A DNA stretch of 64,000 bases, from contig JAJXZW010000001.1 in assembly GCA_021779855.1 (NCBI GenBank), positions 62,001-126,000 of the forward strand, given 5' to 3'. Below are positions 7,027-16,116 of this stretch, in pieces. A program made the translations under genes and the position numbers. Numbering within the stretch: position 1 is the first letter of the stretch; each line of letters begins with the position of its first letter. The notes under the pieces are model-generated. The model was not told the DNA's origin. It saw nothing but the letters and a program-made list of their open reading frames with translations, and did not search any database. The stretch is from Actinomycetes bacterium. GTDB lineage: Bacteria > Actinomycetota > Acidimicrobiia > Acidimicrobiales > RAAP-2.

Positions 7027-8651
7027 GTCCCCTTCTCCGGTCGCTCCAGCCTGGCACGCGGGCGGGTCGCCCGCCGGGCCCGCCGGGCCCCCACCGAGGC
7101 GACGAGCAGGTAGCCGAGCGCACCGGCGACCCCGGCCGCGCCGAAGCGGGCCACCAGTCGCAGACCGTGGTCCCAGGTCGGCGCGGCGTAGACGACCGCC
7201 ATCACGAGGGCGGCCGCGAGGGTCGCCACCAGGCTGCGGCGCACGTGGACGCCCCCCACGGCGGCGACGATGTCGACCCGGTGCAGCGCGAGCGTGCCGA
7301 GGGCGGCGAGGGCCGCCACCGTGTAGCCGATCGAGACGGCCGCGCACAGACCGGCCAGCGAGTGGCGGCCGATCGCCACGCTGAGGGCGATCGCCACGCC
7401 GTTGTCGAGGACGTAGAGCAGGAAGACCTCGCGGGCCCGCTGCATCGCCTGCAGCCCGCGCACGCTCAACTGGAAGACGCAGAACCCGGGGAGGCCAGCC
7501 GCCAGCACCGCGATAGCCGTGCCCGCGAGGAGGGGCTGGCGCGCGTTGGCGTGGTTCAGCAGGATGGCCGCGAACGGCTGGGACAGGACGATGAGGGCGG
7601 CGGTCGCCGGCAGGATGATGACGAGGGACTGTCGCAGCCCGAAGCGCAGCCGCTCGGCGAGGGCCTCGGGCCGGCCCGCCGTCGCGAGGCCCGCCAGCTG
7701 GGGGACGAGCGAGCTCATCACCGAGACGACCACCACGGCGTAGGGCATCATCATGAACGACCAGCCGTAGGTGTAGGCGCTGACCGGCCCGTCGCCGCCG
7801 ATCCCGAAGGCGAGGGCCAGCACCACGTAGAGGGACGCCTGGTTGGCCGCGACGAGCCCCAGGGTCCAGCCGCCCAGCCGGGCCACGGTGCGCACCGCCG
7901 GGTCGCGCAGGTTGAGCCGGAGGCGGATCCGCCACAGGTCGCTGCGCGCGAGGGAGGGCAGGAGGAGGAGGAACTGGAGGGCGACCCCGGCCGTGGTGAG
8001 CGCCCCCAGCCACGCGAGGTCCGGCGAGGTGGCGAGTCCCTCGAGGATTGGGGTCGGGTCGACGAGGTGGAACCAGACCAGCGCCCCGATGGCCAGGACG
8101 TTGTTCGCGATCGGAACCCACGCGGCGACCGAGAAGCGGTGGCGCACGTTGAGCAGGCTCGTCGCCAGACCGATGAGCCCGTAGAAGAAGATCTGGGGGA
8201 CGAACCAGCGCAGCAGGGTGGTGGCGAGGGTCCGCTGCGCCTGGACGACCGCGGCCGTGGCCGCCGCTGGCGCCGAGCTCGAGCTTCGCGAGACGAAGGT
8301 GAAGCCCTGGACGATCCACGGGGCGAAGACCCAGGCCAGGACCGAGGCCGCCACGAGGACGATCGCCGCCAGGCTCACCACCGAGGAGATGGAGCGCCAC
8401 GCGCGGCGCTCCCCCTCGAGAGCCAGGGACTCGACGAAGACCGGGATGAAGGTCGCCATGGCGACGCCCCCGAGCACGACGTCGAAGAGCATGTTGGGCA
8501 CCGTGTTGGCGAGGTTGAAGGCGTCGGCGATCGGGGTGAAGCCGAGTACCCAGGCGAGGACGAAGACGCGCACCAGGCCGGTGAGGCGCGAGACGAGCGT
8601 CCCGGCCGCCATCGAGGCGACCCGGGTGGAGTGCCGGGAGTCGACGTTCAT
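7005..8651 (-). CDS. murJ: lipid II flippase MurJ (MviN family)
   Basis: A 548-residue polytopic membrane protein. The N-terminus (AAGTLVSRLTGLVRVFVLAW, then DAFNLANTVPNMLFD) carries the MurJ signature, and about 14 hydrophobic segments follow. MurJ flips lipid II across the cytoplasmic membrane for peptidoglycan synthesis. The ATG overlaps the stop of the upstream DUF6049 gene as ATGA, indicating translational coupling, as in the mycobacterial Rv3909-Rv3910 pair. The C-terminal 25 residues are strongly basic. The mycobacterial homologue has a long cytoplasmic pseudokinase tail that is absent here. Confidence 0.94.
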   Translation of the reverse strand: MNVDSRHSTRVASMAAGTLVSRLTGLVRVFVLAWVLGFTPIADAFNLANTVPNMLFDVVLGGVAMATFIPVFVESLALEGERRAWRSISSVVSLAAIVLVAASVLAWVFAPWIVQGFTFVSRSSSSAPAAATAAVVQAQRTLATTLLRWFVPQIFFYGLIGLATSLLNVRHRFSVAAWVPIANNVLAIGALVWFHLVDPTPILEGLATSPDLAWLGALTTAGVALQFLLLLPSLARSDLWRIRLRLNLRDPAVRTVARLGGWTLGLVAANQASLYVVLALAFGIGGDGPVSAYTYGWSFMMMPYAVVVVSVMSSLVPQLAGLATAGRPEALAERLRFGLRQSLVIILPATAALIVLSQPFAAILLNHANARQPLLAGTAIAVLAAGLPGFCVFQLSVRGLQAMQRAREVFLLYVLDNGVAIALSVAIGRHSLAGLCAAVSIGYTVAALAALGTLALHRVDIVAAVGGVHVRRSLVATLAAALVMAVVYAAPTWDHGLRLVARFGAAGVAGALGYLLVASVGARRARRATRPRARLERPEKGTWPTSRW

Positions 8652-10615
8652 CGCGCGTGCCGGCCGGCCGTGCGCCGGCGTGTGGTGCGTCGCCACCACC
8701 ACGCCAACACGAGTAGAGAGAGGGCCGTGAGCAGGTAGCCGACGATGGAGGTCCCGGCGATGCGGACCTGGACGGCGCTGCGGGCGAGCTCCAGCTGCCC
8801 GTTGGGGGTGGTGAGGGTGACCTCGAGGGTCACCGAGCTCGCCGTGGCCCGGGCCGTCGGCACGTCGACCGAGACGGTCGGCGCGTTGAGGTTCACGGCG
8901 ACGGCGGTGCCCTTGGGGAAGGCCAGGCCCTCGGCCGAGACGTGCACTACGGCCGCGAGGTCGTAGCCGGCGCTCGAGTGGATGGTCACCGGCAGCGCGG
9001 TGCCCGGCCCGGCGAGGGTGATGGTGCTGGCGTCGATGGTGACGAGACCCAGCTGGGCGTCGAGCGCGGCCTGGGCGCGGGCGATCGCCGCTTGGCGCCC
9101 CCCCGGGGGGCCGACCTGTTCCGCGCTGGCCACCGCGACCCGCAGCGCGGTCGCCACCGGGCCGTTGCGCACCGCCTGGGCGAAGGAGTTGACCTCCCCG
9201 ATGACGGTGAGGAGCGAGGCGACGTTGCGACTCGACCAGGTCGAGGCCGGGACCGGCTTCAGGGCGCGGGTCGCGGGCGCGCCGTCGGTGCCCACCAGGC
9301 GGGCGTCGAAGAGGGGGGTCAGGGTCGTGGTGCGCACGAAGGGGTCGTGGCCGAGCCCGGCCGTGAGATCGTTGATCAGGGTCGGCGAGGTCGTCGAGAG
9401 CGGGGCGGCGAGCACGACGGCCCGCGGGGCCGGCGCGTTGGGGGCCTCGTAGTGCAAGAAGTCGAGGGTCCCGAGCACCTGGGCAGTGCGCAGGCCGGCC
9501 GAGCGGGCGTCGCCCTCGAGCAGCGCCGAGAGGGGGCCGTCGGTGGCGAGGGCGAGCACCCCCGGGACGCCGGTGGCCCGGAACGGGGTGCCCCAGGTCA
9601 GGGTCGACGACGGGGCGGCGGCCAGGGAGCCCTCGGCGAGCACCACCCGGGTCTCGCCGGCGCGCACCAGGGCCGCGAGCCCGGTGGGCGCGACCGGTCC
9701 CGAGAGCAGGACCGGCCCGTCGACGTACCGGCCGGTGAGGGTGCGCAGGAGGCCCGACGACAGGTTGACCTGCTGGAGGACCTGGGTGTCGAGGCGGTGG
9801 GTGGCCAGCCCCGCGAAGTCGGTCTCGGCCGGCGGGGCGTCGATGGCGCGGTGCTCCCCGCTCGCGAGCGCCCGGGTGAGGGCGGCGGCCACGTCGGTCG
9901 GCCCCGGAGCCGAGCGGTCCTTGCCCAGGATGACCGGGCCGAGCGCGCCGTAGTCGGCGCCGAGGGTGAGCGGGGTGGTGGCGGCGCGCGCGATCGCGCG
10001 CAGGGCGTCGGCGGTGCGCAGCGGGTGGACCAGGTCGGCGCGCGTCAGGGTCTCGATGAGGGCGACCGACAGGGGCGTTAGGGCGCCTCGGCCCCGGACC
10101 GTGACGAGGGACCACCAGACCGTGCGGGTGCCGCCCTGGTCGAGGAGGAGGCGCAGGGGGTAGACCCCGTCGCAGTGGCCCGGGGCGCAGGCCAGGCGCA
10201 GGCGGGGCCGAGCCCCGTCACAGGTCGGCACGGCCGCGCGGCGGGTCGTCGTGACGGTGATCGCGAGGGTCGCCGCGCCGTGGCGCGCACAGCGCAGCGG
10301 GATCGCCGGAGTCGAGGCGATCGCGGTCACGCCGGGGGAGTGGCCGGCGACCACGCCCTCGAGCGCCCCGCGCGTTATGAGCAGTGGGAAGAGGGTCGCG
10401 CGCAGGGTCGCCGACCGGGCCGCGGCCACGGTGAGCCCGAGGGTGGCGGCACCGGAGGCGCCGAGGGTGACGACCTCCTGCTGGTGCACTAGGACGGGCG
10501 TCGGGGACGGCGCCGCCCCGGCTATCGCCCCGTGGCCGAGGGGCGTGCCGAGGGCCACCACGACGGCCCCGGCGATCGCCCGCCACCAGGTCCGAGGTCG
10601 GTGGGCCATGCCCAA
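8648..10615 (-). CDS. DUF6049-type membrane-anchored extracytoplasmic protein
   Basis: A 655-residue protein with an N-terminal signal segment (after MAHRPRTWWR), a long extracytoplasmic part with a cysteine pair near residues 140-150, and one C-terminal transmembrane helix (GYLLTALSLLVLAWWW) followed by a basic tail. It resembles the actinobacterial family typified by Rv3909, which sits directly upstream of murJ, as here. The role is unknown; linkage suggests a function in peptidoglycan or lipid II transport. Two start codons (10615 and 10609) are possible. The stop overlaps murJ as ATGA. Confidence 0.75.
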   Translation of the reverse strand: MGMAHRPRTWWRAIAGAVVVALGTPLGHGAIAGAAPSPTPVLVHQQEVVTLGASGAATLGLTVAAARSATLRATLFPLLITRGALEGVVAGHSPGVTAIASTPAIPLRCARHGAATLAITVTTTRRAAVPTCDGARPRLRLACAPGHCDGVYPLRLLLDQGGTRTVWWSLVTVRGRGALTPLSVALIETLTRADLVHPLRTADALRAIARAATTPLTLGADYGALGPVILGKDRSAPGPTDVAAALTRALASGEHRAIDAPPAETDFAGLATHRLDTQVLQQVNLSSGLLRTLTGRYVDGPVLLSGPVAPTGLAALVRAGETRVVLAEGSLAAAPSSTLTWGTPFRATGVPGVLALATDGPLSALLEGDARSAGLRTAQVLGTLDFLHYEAPNAPAPRAVVLAAPLSTTSPTLINDLTAGLGHDPFVRTTTLTPLFDARLVGTDGAPATRALKPVPASTWSSRNVASLLTVIGEVNSFAQAVRNGPVATALRVAVASAEQVGPPGGRQAAIARAQAALDAQLGLVTIDASTITLAGPGTALPVTIHSSAGYDLAAVVHVSAEGLAFPKGTAVAVNLNAPTVSVDVPTARATASSVTLEVTLTTPNGQLELARSAVQVRIAGTSIVGYLLTALSLLVLAWWWRRTTRRRTAGRHAR

Positions 10616-10667
10616 CCAGGCTACCGTCGCGGGTGCGTCGCGCCCGGCGTCGTAACCTCGATAGACC

Positions 10668-12086
10668 GTGATCCCACTCGCTGACGCCGACGCCCGACTC
10701 TCGGAGCTGGCCGACCTCGCCCGACCGCTGGCGGTCGCCTTCGACCAGGCCGGCTTCTCCCTCTACGCCGTGGGGGGCGCGGTGCGCGACGCGCTGCTCG
10801 GAGCGACGCGCGAGGGGGACCGCGAGATCGACTTCACGACCAACGCCCGGCCCGACGACGTCGAGCGCATCATGCGACCGCTGTGCACGTCGGTCTGGGA
10901 GCAGGGTCGGGCCTTCGGGACCCTAGGGGGCATCCTGGCCTCGAACGGGGTGGCCTGCGAGGTGACGACCTTCCGCTCCGAGTCCTACGTCGACCACTCC
11001 CGCAAGCCGGCCGTCGAGTGGGGCGACTCGCTCGAGACCGACCTGTCGCGCCGCGACTTCACCATCAACGCGCTGGCCCTCGACGTGGTGGCGCTGGCCA
11101 AGGGGACGACCGGGGTCCGGACCCTCTTCGACTACTTCGGCGGCTTCCAGGACCTCGCCGACGGCGTGGTGCGCACCCCCATCGACCCCGAGACGCTCTT
11201 CCGCGACGACCCCCTGCGGATGCTGCGGGCCGCGCGCTTCGCCGCGCGCTTCACCTTCGCCATCGACCCGGCCGTGGAGGCCGCGGCCCGCGCGATGGCC
11301 GAGCAGATCGACAAGGTCTCGGCCGAGCGCGTGCGCGGCGAGCTCGACCTGCTGCTCAAGACCGAGCGGCCCTCGATCGGCCTCGACTTCATCGTGCGCA
11401 CCGGGCTCGCCGCGCGGTTCTTGCCCGAGCTGCCGGCCCTCGAGCTCGAGCAGGACCCGGTGCACCGCCACAAGGACGTGCTGCGCCACACCTACGCGGT
11501 GGTCGACAAGGCCTCGCCGCGGCTCGTGCTGCGCCTGGCCGCCCTCTTCCACGACGTGGGCAAGCCGGCGACCCGGTCCATCACCGACGAGGGGGTGACC
11601 TTCCGGTTCCACGACGTCGTCGGGGCCAAGATGACCCGCAAGCGGCTCACGGCCCTGAGGTACCCCCAGGACGTCATCGAGCGGGTCGCCACCCTGGTGG
11701 AGCTGCACATGCGCTTCCACACCTACAAGCTGGGCTGGAGCGACAGGGCGGTGCGCCGCTACGTGCGCGACGCCGGCGACCTGCTCGAGGACCTGAACGA
11801 GCTGACCCGCTGCGACTGCACCACCCGCAACGCGCGCAAGGCCGCCGAACTCGCCCGGCGGATGGACGAGCTCGAGGAGCGGATCGCCGAGCTGCGCGCC
11901 GAGGAGGACCTCTCGGCCCTGCGCCCGGCGATCGACGGGGTGCGCGTGATGGAGGTGCTCGGCATCGCGCCCGGCCCCGACGTGGGGCGGGCCCTGGACT
12001 TCCTCATGGAGATCCGCCTCGACGAGGGCGAGGTCGACCCGGCCGAGGCCGAGGCGCGCCTGCGCGCCTGGTGGGCGGCGCGCTAG
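10668..12086 (+). CDS. cca: CCA tRNA nucleotidyltransferase
   Basis: A 472-residue enzyme that adds or repairs the 3'-CCA end of tRNA. The nucleotidyltransferase motif GGAVRDALLGA precedes the metal-binding acidic residues in REIDFTTNARPDD, and DLSRRDFTINALA and DDPLRMLRAARFAARF are family signatures. A C-terminal HD domain is present (LFHDVGKPATR). It is divergent from the murJ operon, as pcnA is in Mycobacterium. A -10-like TAACCT ends ten bases before the GTG, so the mRNA may be nearly leaderless. The gene converges on the next one with a four-base stop overlap. Confidence 0.94.
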   Translation: MIPLADADARLSELADLARPLAVAFDQAGFSLYAVGGAVRDALLGATREGDREIDFTTNARPDDVERIMRPLCTSVWEQGRAFGTLGGILASNGVACEVTTFRSESYVDHSRKPAVEWGDSLETDLSRRDFTINALALDVVALAKGTTGVRTLFDYFGGFQDLADGVVRTPIDPETLFRDDPLRMLRAARFAARFTFAIDPAVEAAARAMAEQIDKVSAERVRGELDLLLKTERPSIGLDFIVRTGLAARFLPELPALELEQDPVHRHKDVLRHTYAVVDKASPRLVLRLAALFHDVGKPATRSITDEGVTFRFHDVVGAKMTRKRLTALRYPQDVIERVATLVELHMRFHTYKLGWSDRAVRRYVRDAGDLLEDLNELTRCDCTTRNARKAAELARRMDELEERIAELRAEEDLSALRPAIDGVRVMEVLGIAPGPDVGRALDFLMEIRLDEGEVDPAEAEARLRAWWAAR

Positions 12087-12538
12087 CGGCGCGCCCGACG
12101 GTCGTAGAGGAGCTGGGCACCGAAGAAGAGCAGGGCGAGTCCGACCGCCCGCGGGTGGTAGGTGTAGGTCGCGTCGAGGCCGACGACGACCGCCACCACG
12201 CCGAGGACGAGCCCCTCGAGGCGCACGGCGCGCCGCAGGGGGCGCCGCGGCGCCGCGGCGCCGCTCGCGAGGCGCTCGGCGAGCACGCGGCGCAGCCGCC
12301 ACAGGGTGCTCGCGGTGGCGAGGAGGAGCCCCCCCTCCACGACGAGCAGGACCCAGCAGGCGAACCCGGCCCACCGGTGGGCGCCCTCGACCAGGCCGAT
12401 CACGGCGGCGACCGCCGAGGCGGCCTGCAGGACCCAGGACGGCCCGCGGCGGCGCAGCCACTCCCGCGTACCCACCTCGGAGCGGGGCGCGCCGGCGAAG
12501 GTCACCCCCCCAGTGTGGCGGGCCGGGACGCGCGACAC
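12083..12538 (-). CDS. hypothetical four-helix membrane protein
   Basis: A 151-residue protein of unknown function with about four hydrophobic segments, arranged as two pairs separated by a basic stretch (RRPLRRAVR) and ending in RRARR. The GTG start is the longest; a GTG eleven codons later is also possible. It shares the CTAG of its stop with cca on the other strand. It marks the junction between the jag-cca and ino1-dnaB blocks. Confidence 0.6.
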   Translation of the reverse strand: MSRVPARHTGGVTFAGAPRSEVGTREWLRRRGPSWVLQAASAVAAVIGLVEGAHRWAGFACWVLLVVEGGLLLATASTLWRLRRVLAERLASGAAAPRRPLRRAVRLEGLVLGVVAVVVGLDATYTYHPRAVGLALLFFGAQLLYDRRARR

Positions 12539-12574
12539 GGGTACCGGGGCATCGCCACCACGGTCCCCGGGCGG

Positions 12575-13672
12575 CTAGGCCGGCCAGACCTCGTTCACGA
12601 GGGTGCCCTCGGCGAAGGCCTCCACCAGGTCGTGGGCCTCGTCGTCGTGGTACTGGACGGGCGGCGACTTCATGAAGTAGGCCGACGGCCCGAGCAGGGG
12701 CCCCCCGATGCCGCGGTCGAGCGCCAGCTTCGCGCAGCGCACCGCGTCGATGATGACCCCGGCCGAGTTCGGCGAGTCCCAGACCTCGAGCTTGAGCTCG
12801 ACGTTCAGGGGGGCGTCGCCGAAGTTGCGGCCCTCGAGGCGGATGTAGGCCCACTTTCGGTCCAGCAGCCACGGGACGTGGTCGCTCGGGCCGATGTGGA
12901 CGTTGTCGGCCGCGATGTCGTTGAGCTCCAGCTGGCTGGTGACGGCCTGGGTCTTGGAGACCTTCTTCGACTCCAGGCGCTCGCGGTCGAGCATGTTCTT
13001 GAAGTCCATGTTCCCGCCGACGTTGAGCTGGTAGGTGCGGTCGAGGGTGAGGCCGCGGTCCTCGAACAGCCGGCTGAGCACGCGGTGGACGATGGTGGCG
13101 CCGACCTGGCTCTTGATGTCGTCGCCGACGATCGGCACGCCCGCGTCGGCGAACTTCTTCGCCCAGACCGGGTCCGAGGCGATGAAGACCGGGATGGCGT
13201 TGACGAAGGCCACGCCCGTGTCGAGCGCGGCCTGGGCGTAGAAGCGCTGGGCCTCCTCGGAGCCGACCGGCAGGTAGGAGACGAGCACGTCGGCTCGGGC
13301 GTCGCGCAGCGCCTGGGCCACGTCGACGGCCTCGGCCGGTGACTCCTCGATGGCCGCGCGGTAGTACGTGTTGAGCCCGTCGAGGGTCGGGCCGCGCAGG
13401 ACCGTCACCCCGAGCGAGGGCACCTCGGCGAACTTGAGGGTGTTGTTCTGGCCGGCGTCGATCGCCTTGCCCAGGTCGTTGCCGACCTTGGTGGCGTCGA
13501 CGTCGAAGGCGGCGACGAACTCCAGGTCCGCGACGTGGTAGCCGCCCAGGTCGACGTGCATGAGTCCGGGCACGTGGTCGCCGGGCTTGGCGTCCCTGTA
13601 GTACGTCACGCCCTGGACGAGCGAACTGGCGCAGTTGCCCACGCCCGCGATGGCCACGCGGATCTTGCCCAT
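12575..13672 (-). CDS. ino1: myo-inositol-1-phosphate synthase
   Basis: A 365-residue enzyme that converts glucose 6-phosphate to inositol 1-phosphate with NAD, feeding phosphatidylinositol and mycothiol-type products in actinobacteria. The Rossmann motif [16 protein letters not shown] is at the N-terminus, and the family segments [25 protein letters not shown] and the K-rich [11 protein letters not shown] are present. The ATG at 13672 has GGAAGGGGAG upstream; an in-frame extension further upstream lacks family similarity. The padR-ino1 arrangement matches Mycobacterium (Rv0047c-Rv0046c). Confidence 0.94.
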   Translation of the reverse strand: MGKIRVAIAGVGNCASSLVQGVTYYRDAKPGDHVPGLMHVDLGGYHVADLEFVAAFDVDATKVGNDLGKAIDAGQNNTLKFAEVPSLGVTVLRGPTLDGLNTYYRAAIEESPAEAVDVAQALRDARADVLVSYLPVGSEEAQRFYAQAALDTGVAFVNAIPVFIASDPVWAKKFADAGVPIVGDDIKSQVGATIVHRVLSRLFEDRGLTLDRTYQLNVGGNMDFKNMLDRERLESKKVSKTQAVTSQLELNDIAADNVHIGPSDHVPWLLDRKWAYIRLEGRNFGDAPLNVELKLEVWDSPNSAGVIIDAVRCAKLALDRGIGGPLLGPSAYFMKSPPVQYHDDEAHDLVEAFAEGTLVNEVWPA

Positions 13673-13688
13673 GGCTCCCCTTCCTTTC

Positions 13689-14300
13689 CTACTTCGCCTC
13701 TCGGGCGAACGTCTCTGAGTCACTGCGCTCGATGGACAACAGGTCGTCGATCCACTCGAGGTCCAACTCGACACCGTGCGCGGCGTGGCTCATCACCGAG
13801 CGCGCGTAGGCGTCGAGGTCGGGGTTGTCGGCGTCCTGGCGCACCTCGGCCAGGCGCTCGAGCAGGTCCTGGCGCCGCCGCTCGAGGAGGCGCACGCGCA
13901 GGGCCGGCGTGAGGTAGCGGGCGAGGGCCACGCGCAGCGAGAAGGTGCGGCCGTCGTCGACCGTGGTGGGATCGGCGAGCAGCACCCCGAACTCCTGGCG
14001 GCCCCGCTCGGTGATGCGGTACACCTTGCGGCCTCGCCGGCCGAGGCCGGCCGAGCCGCGCAAGGTGCGCAACGACGCGCGCTCGCCGGAGAGCGAGCCG
14101 GTGGAGATCGCCACCGCGCGCGGCGCGGCCGGGGCGACCGCCTCGACCAGGCCGTGGCGCTCGAGCCGGGCCAGGGCCGGGTAGATGGACCCGAACGACA
14201 CGTTCGCCGAGACCCCGAGACGCTCACGCAACTGGGAGCGGATCTCGTAGCCGTGGTGATCGCGGTCCATCAGGAGGCCGAGGATGGCGACGTCCAACAT
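13689..14300 (-). CDS. PadR family transcriptional regulator
   Basis: A 203-residue PadR regulator. The winged-helix opening [19 protein letters not shown] and the recognition part [20 protein letters not shown] are unmistakable, and a C-terminal helical dimerisation part follows (PADR_C-like, [14 protein letters not shown]). It is co-directional with ino1 and ends 16 bases before it, so it probably controls itself and ino1. A 12-bp AT-rich palindrome 20 bases upstream of its start is a likely operator. Confidence 0.9.
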   Translation of the reverse strand: MLDVAILGLLMDRDHHGYEIRSQLRERLGVSANVSFGSIYPALARLERHGLVEAVAPAAPRAVAISTGSLSGERASLRTLRGSAGLGRRGRKVYRITERGRQEFGVLLADPTTVDDGRTFSLRVALARYLTPALRVRLLERRRQDLLERLAEVRQDADNPDLDAYARSVMSHAAHGVELDLEWIDDLLSIERSDSETFAREAK

Positions 14301-14319
14301 CGCGATGCATCATATCACT

Positions 14320-14331
14320 TCGATATATCGA
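14320..14331. promoter_or_regulatory. candidate PadR operator palindrome
   Basis: TCGATATATCGA is a perfect 12-bp palindrome in an AT-rich island within GC-rich DNA. It sits between the divergent padR and DUF5318 genes, next to a shorter palindrome GATGCATC at 14304-14311. PadR regulators commonly bind AT-rich inverted repeats near their own promoters; binding here is inference. Confidence 0.5.
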
Positions 14332-14389
14332 CGGACACATCTCCTCCGGCGCGGCAGCGCCCCGGAGCCGTTCGTCGCACCCCCGGGGG

Positions 14390-14395
14390 TAGTGT
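14390..14395 (+). promoter_or_regulatory. -10-like element of a probable leaderless transcript
   Basis: TAGTGT ends eight bases before the ATG of the DUF5318 gene, and no Shine-Dalgarno is present. This spacing would place the transcription start at or within a base or two of the ATG. No clear -35 was seen. Confidence 0.35.
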
Positions 14396-14403
14396 CACCG
14401 CTA

Positions 14404-14829
14404 ATGGATCAGCGCCTGGCCGCCACCTCGAACGTCGGGGCCGTGGTCGAGTTCGGCCTGGTTCGTCGGACCCTGCTCGCACGACTCGCGGCCGGCCAGA
14501 TCGGCGTCGAGGACGTCTGCGACGCCCACCCCGAGCTCGTGCGCGCGGCGCGCAACGTGGGCCGTCGTTCGGGGGAGCGGTGCCCGGTCTGCGGGGACGC
14601 CGAGCTGGTCGAGGTGACCTACGTCTTCGGCGCGCGCCTGCCGGCCGGCGGCACCTGCCCGACGACCCGAGTCGAGCTCGCCAAGCTCGAGCGCCGCGCC
14701 GAGCCGGTGACGTGCTACGCGGTGGAGGTCTGCGTGGCCTGCTCGTTCCACCACCTCGCGCGAAAGTGGCACGCCGGAGGGCGCACCGCCCGCCGGGGGG
14801 TGCCGATCGCCTCGAGGGCCGGGCGATGA
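14404..14829 (+). CDS. DUF5318 zinc-ribbon-like protein
   Basis: A 141-residue protein matching the actinobacterial DUF5318 type (Rv0049 in M. tuberculosis, also next to padR-ino1). Two CxxC pairs, CPVCGD near residue 60 and CVAC near residue 115, followed by HH, look like a metal-binding site. No biochemical function is known to me. The ATG chosen has a -10-like element at leaderless distance; in-frame extension to 14284 would cross the padR operator region and is rejected. The stop overlaps panB as ATGA. Confidence 0.75.
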   Translation: MDQRLAATSNVGAVVEFGLVRRTLLARLAAGQIGVEDVCDAHPELVRAARNVGRRSGERCPVCGDAELVEVTYVFGARLPAGGTCPTTRVELAKLERRAEPVTCYAVEVCVACSFHHLARKWHAGGRTARRGVPIASRAGR

Positions 14830-15644
14830 GGCTCAGCGCCCCGGCCATCCGGGCCCGCAAGCGTCGTCGGGGCGCCGAGCCCCTGGTCATGGTGACCGCC
14901 TACGACGAGCCCGGCGCCCGTCTGGCCTCGGCCGCCGGGGTCGACATCATCCTGGTGGGCGACTCACTGGCCAACGTCGTGCTGGGCCACGCGGACACCC
15001 TGCACGTCACGATCGAGGCGATGTGCCACCACGTGGCCGCGGTCGCCGCCGCCTCGCCCGACGCCCACGTGGTGGCCGACCTGCCCTGGCTCAGCTACCA
15101 CACCGGCGCCCACGAGGCGGTGGCCAACGCGGGTCGGCTCATCCGCGCCGGGGCGGACTCGGTCAAGCTCGAGGGCGGTCGGGTCCGTCGCGAGGTCGTA
15201 CGGGCCATCCTCGACGCCGAGATCCCGGTGATGGGCCACCTCGGCCTGACCCCCCAGAGCGTCATGGCCTTCGGGGGCTTCAGGGTCCAGGCCAAGACCC
15301 GCGAGGCGGCCGAGCAGCTCAGCCTCGACGCCAAGGTGCTCCAGGACGAGGGCGTCTACGCGATCGTCGTCGAGGGCGTCCCCAGCCTGGTCGGGACCCG
15401 GGTGACCGAGGACCTCGACATCCCCACGATCGGGATCGGGGCCGGCCCCGACACCGACGGCCAGGTCCTGGTCTTCCACGACCTGCTCGGGCTCACCCAC
15501 GGTCGCCCGGCGAAGTTCGTGCGCCGCTACGCCGACGCGGGGTCCCTCATCACCGAGGCCATCGCCCGCTACGCCGCCGACGTGCGCGCCGGCGCCTTCC
15601 CCGGCCCCGACGAGGCCTACGAGACCCCCGAGGAGCTGCGCTAG
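14826..15644 (+). CDS. panB: 3-methyl-2-oxobutanoate hydroxymethyltransferase
   Basis: A 272-residue PanB, the first committed enzyme of pantothenate synthesis, which transfers a hydroxymethyl group from methylene-tetrahydrofolate to ketoisovalerate. The motifs MVTAYDEPGARLA, IILVGDSLANVVLGH, VVADLPWLSY, VKLEGG, MGHLGLTPQSV and TIGIGAGPDTDGQVLVFHDLLG are all present. It starts on the ATGA overlap with the DUF5318 gene, so translation is coupled. No other pantothenate gene is in the window. Confidence 0.96.
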   Translation: MRLSAPAIRARKRRRGAEPLVMVTAYDEPGARLASAAGVDIILVGDSLANVVLGHADTLHVTIEAMCHHVAAVAAASPDAHVVADLPWLSYHTGAHEAVANAGRLIRAGADSVKLEGGRVRREVVRAILDAEIPVMGHLGLTPQSVMAFGGFRVQAKTREAAEQLSLDAKVLQDEGVYAIVVEGVPSLVGTRVTEDLDIPTIGIGAGPDTDGQVLVFHDLLGLTHGRPAKFVRRYADAGSLITEAIARYAADVRAGAFPGPDEAYETPEELR

Positions 15645-15671
15645 TCCGGCTCCGGGGCTGCGCGGGGCCCT

Positions 15672-15680
15672 TGCTAGACT
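15672..15680 (+). promoter_or_regulatory. extended -10 promoter of the rpsF operon
   Basis: TGCTAGACT contains an extended -10 (TG, one base, TAGACT) between panB and rpsF. A start about seven bases downstream would leave a leader of roughly 80 bases, which contains the S6:S18-like hairpin. Confidence 0.4.
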
Positions 15681-15699
15681 CGTTCTCTCGCCTCGGCGA

Positions 15700-15740
15700 G
15701 CACAGTGAGACCCCTGCCCCCGTTCCGCGGGGCCCGGTGC
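15700..15740 (+). ncRNA. candidate S6:S18 ribosomal leader hairpin
   Basis: Upstream of rpsF an inner stem (15716-15720 with 15729-15733) and an outer stem (15700-15703 with 15737-15740) flank an asymmetric internal loop whose 3' side is exactly CCG. The known S6:S18 leader motif mimics the 16S rRNA binding site and has a conserved CCG in such a bulge, giving feedback control of rpsF operons that carry both S6 and S18 genes, as this one does. The stems are short, so this needs covariation support. Confidence 0.42.
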
Positions 15741-15768
15741 GCCGGTCCAGAGGGAAAGGAACAGCCAT

Positions 15769-16092
15769 ATGGCCCTACGGCCCTACGAGACGATGATCGT
15801 GTTCGACACGACTATCGACGCCCAGTCGATCCAGCAGGCGCTCGACCGCGCCCTGGAGACGATCCGCAGCCACGGCGGCAGCCCCGGCGCCATCGACCGT
15901 TGGGGGAAGCGTCCCCTGGCCTACGAGATCAACAAGCGCAAGGAGGGCTACTACGTGGTGGTCGAGTTCGCGGGGGAGTCGTCGACCGTCGACGAGCTGG
16001 ACCGCATCCTGACCCTGTCGGACGAGGTCCTGCGCTTCAAGATCCTGCGTCGGCACGACCGCGCCCGGACCCGCGTCGCGGCCGAGGCCTAG
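15769..16092 (+). CDS. rpsF: 30S ribosomal protein S6
   Basis: A 107-residue S6 with [11 protein letters not shown] at the N-terminus and the typical segment [34 protein letters not shown] provides a good ribosome binding site. S6 binds S18 in the 30S platform; the S18 gene is two genes downstream. It is first in the rpsF-ssb-rpsR-rplI operon. Confidence 0.97.
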   Translation: MALRPYETMIVFDTTIDAQSIQQALDRALETIRSHGGSPGAIDRWGKRPLAYEINKRKEGYYVVVEFAGESSTVDELDRILTLSDEVLRFKILRRHDRARTRVAAEA

Positions 16093-16116
16093 GGTCGGCG
16101 CAGCCAAGGAGAGACC

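Noticed and set aside
8652-10115. In-frame upstream extension of murJ giving a 1036-residue reading
   Set aside because: The extra sequence is Arg/Pro/Gly-rich, lies wholly inside the DUF6049 gene in another frame, and MurJ signatures start only at the ATG at 8651.
10883-13342. Long plus-strand frame of about 819 codons across cca and ino1
   Set aside because: It runs through two well-supported genes in a wrong frame, with the low-complexity composition expected of non-coding frames in high-GC DNA.
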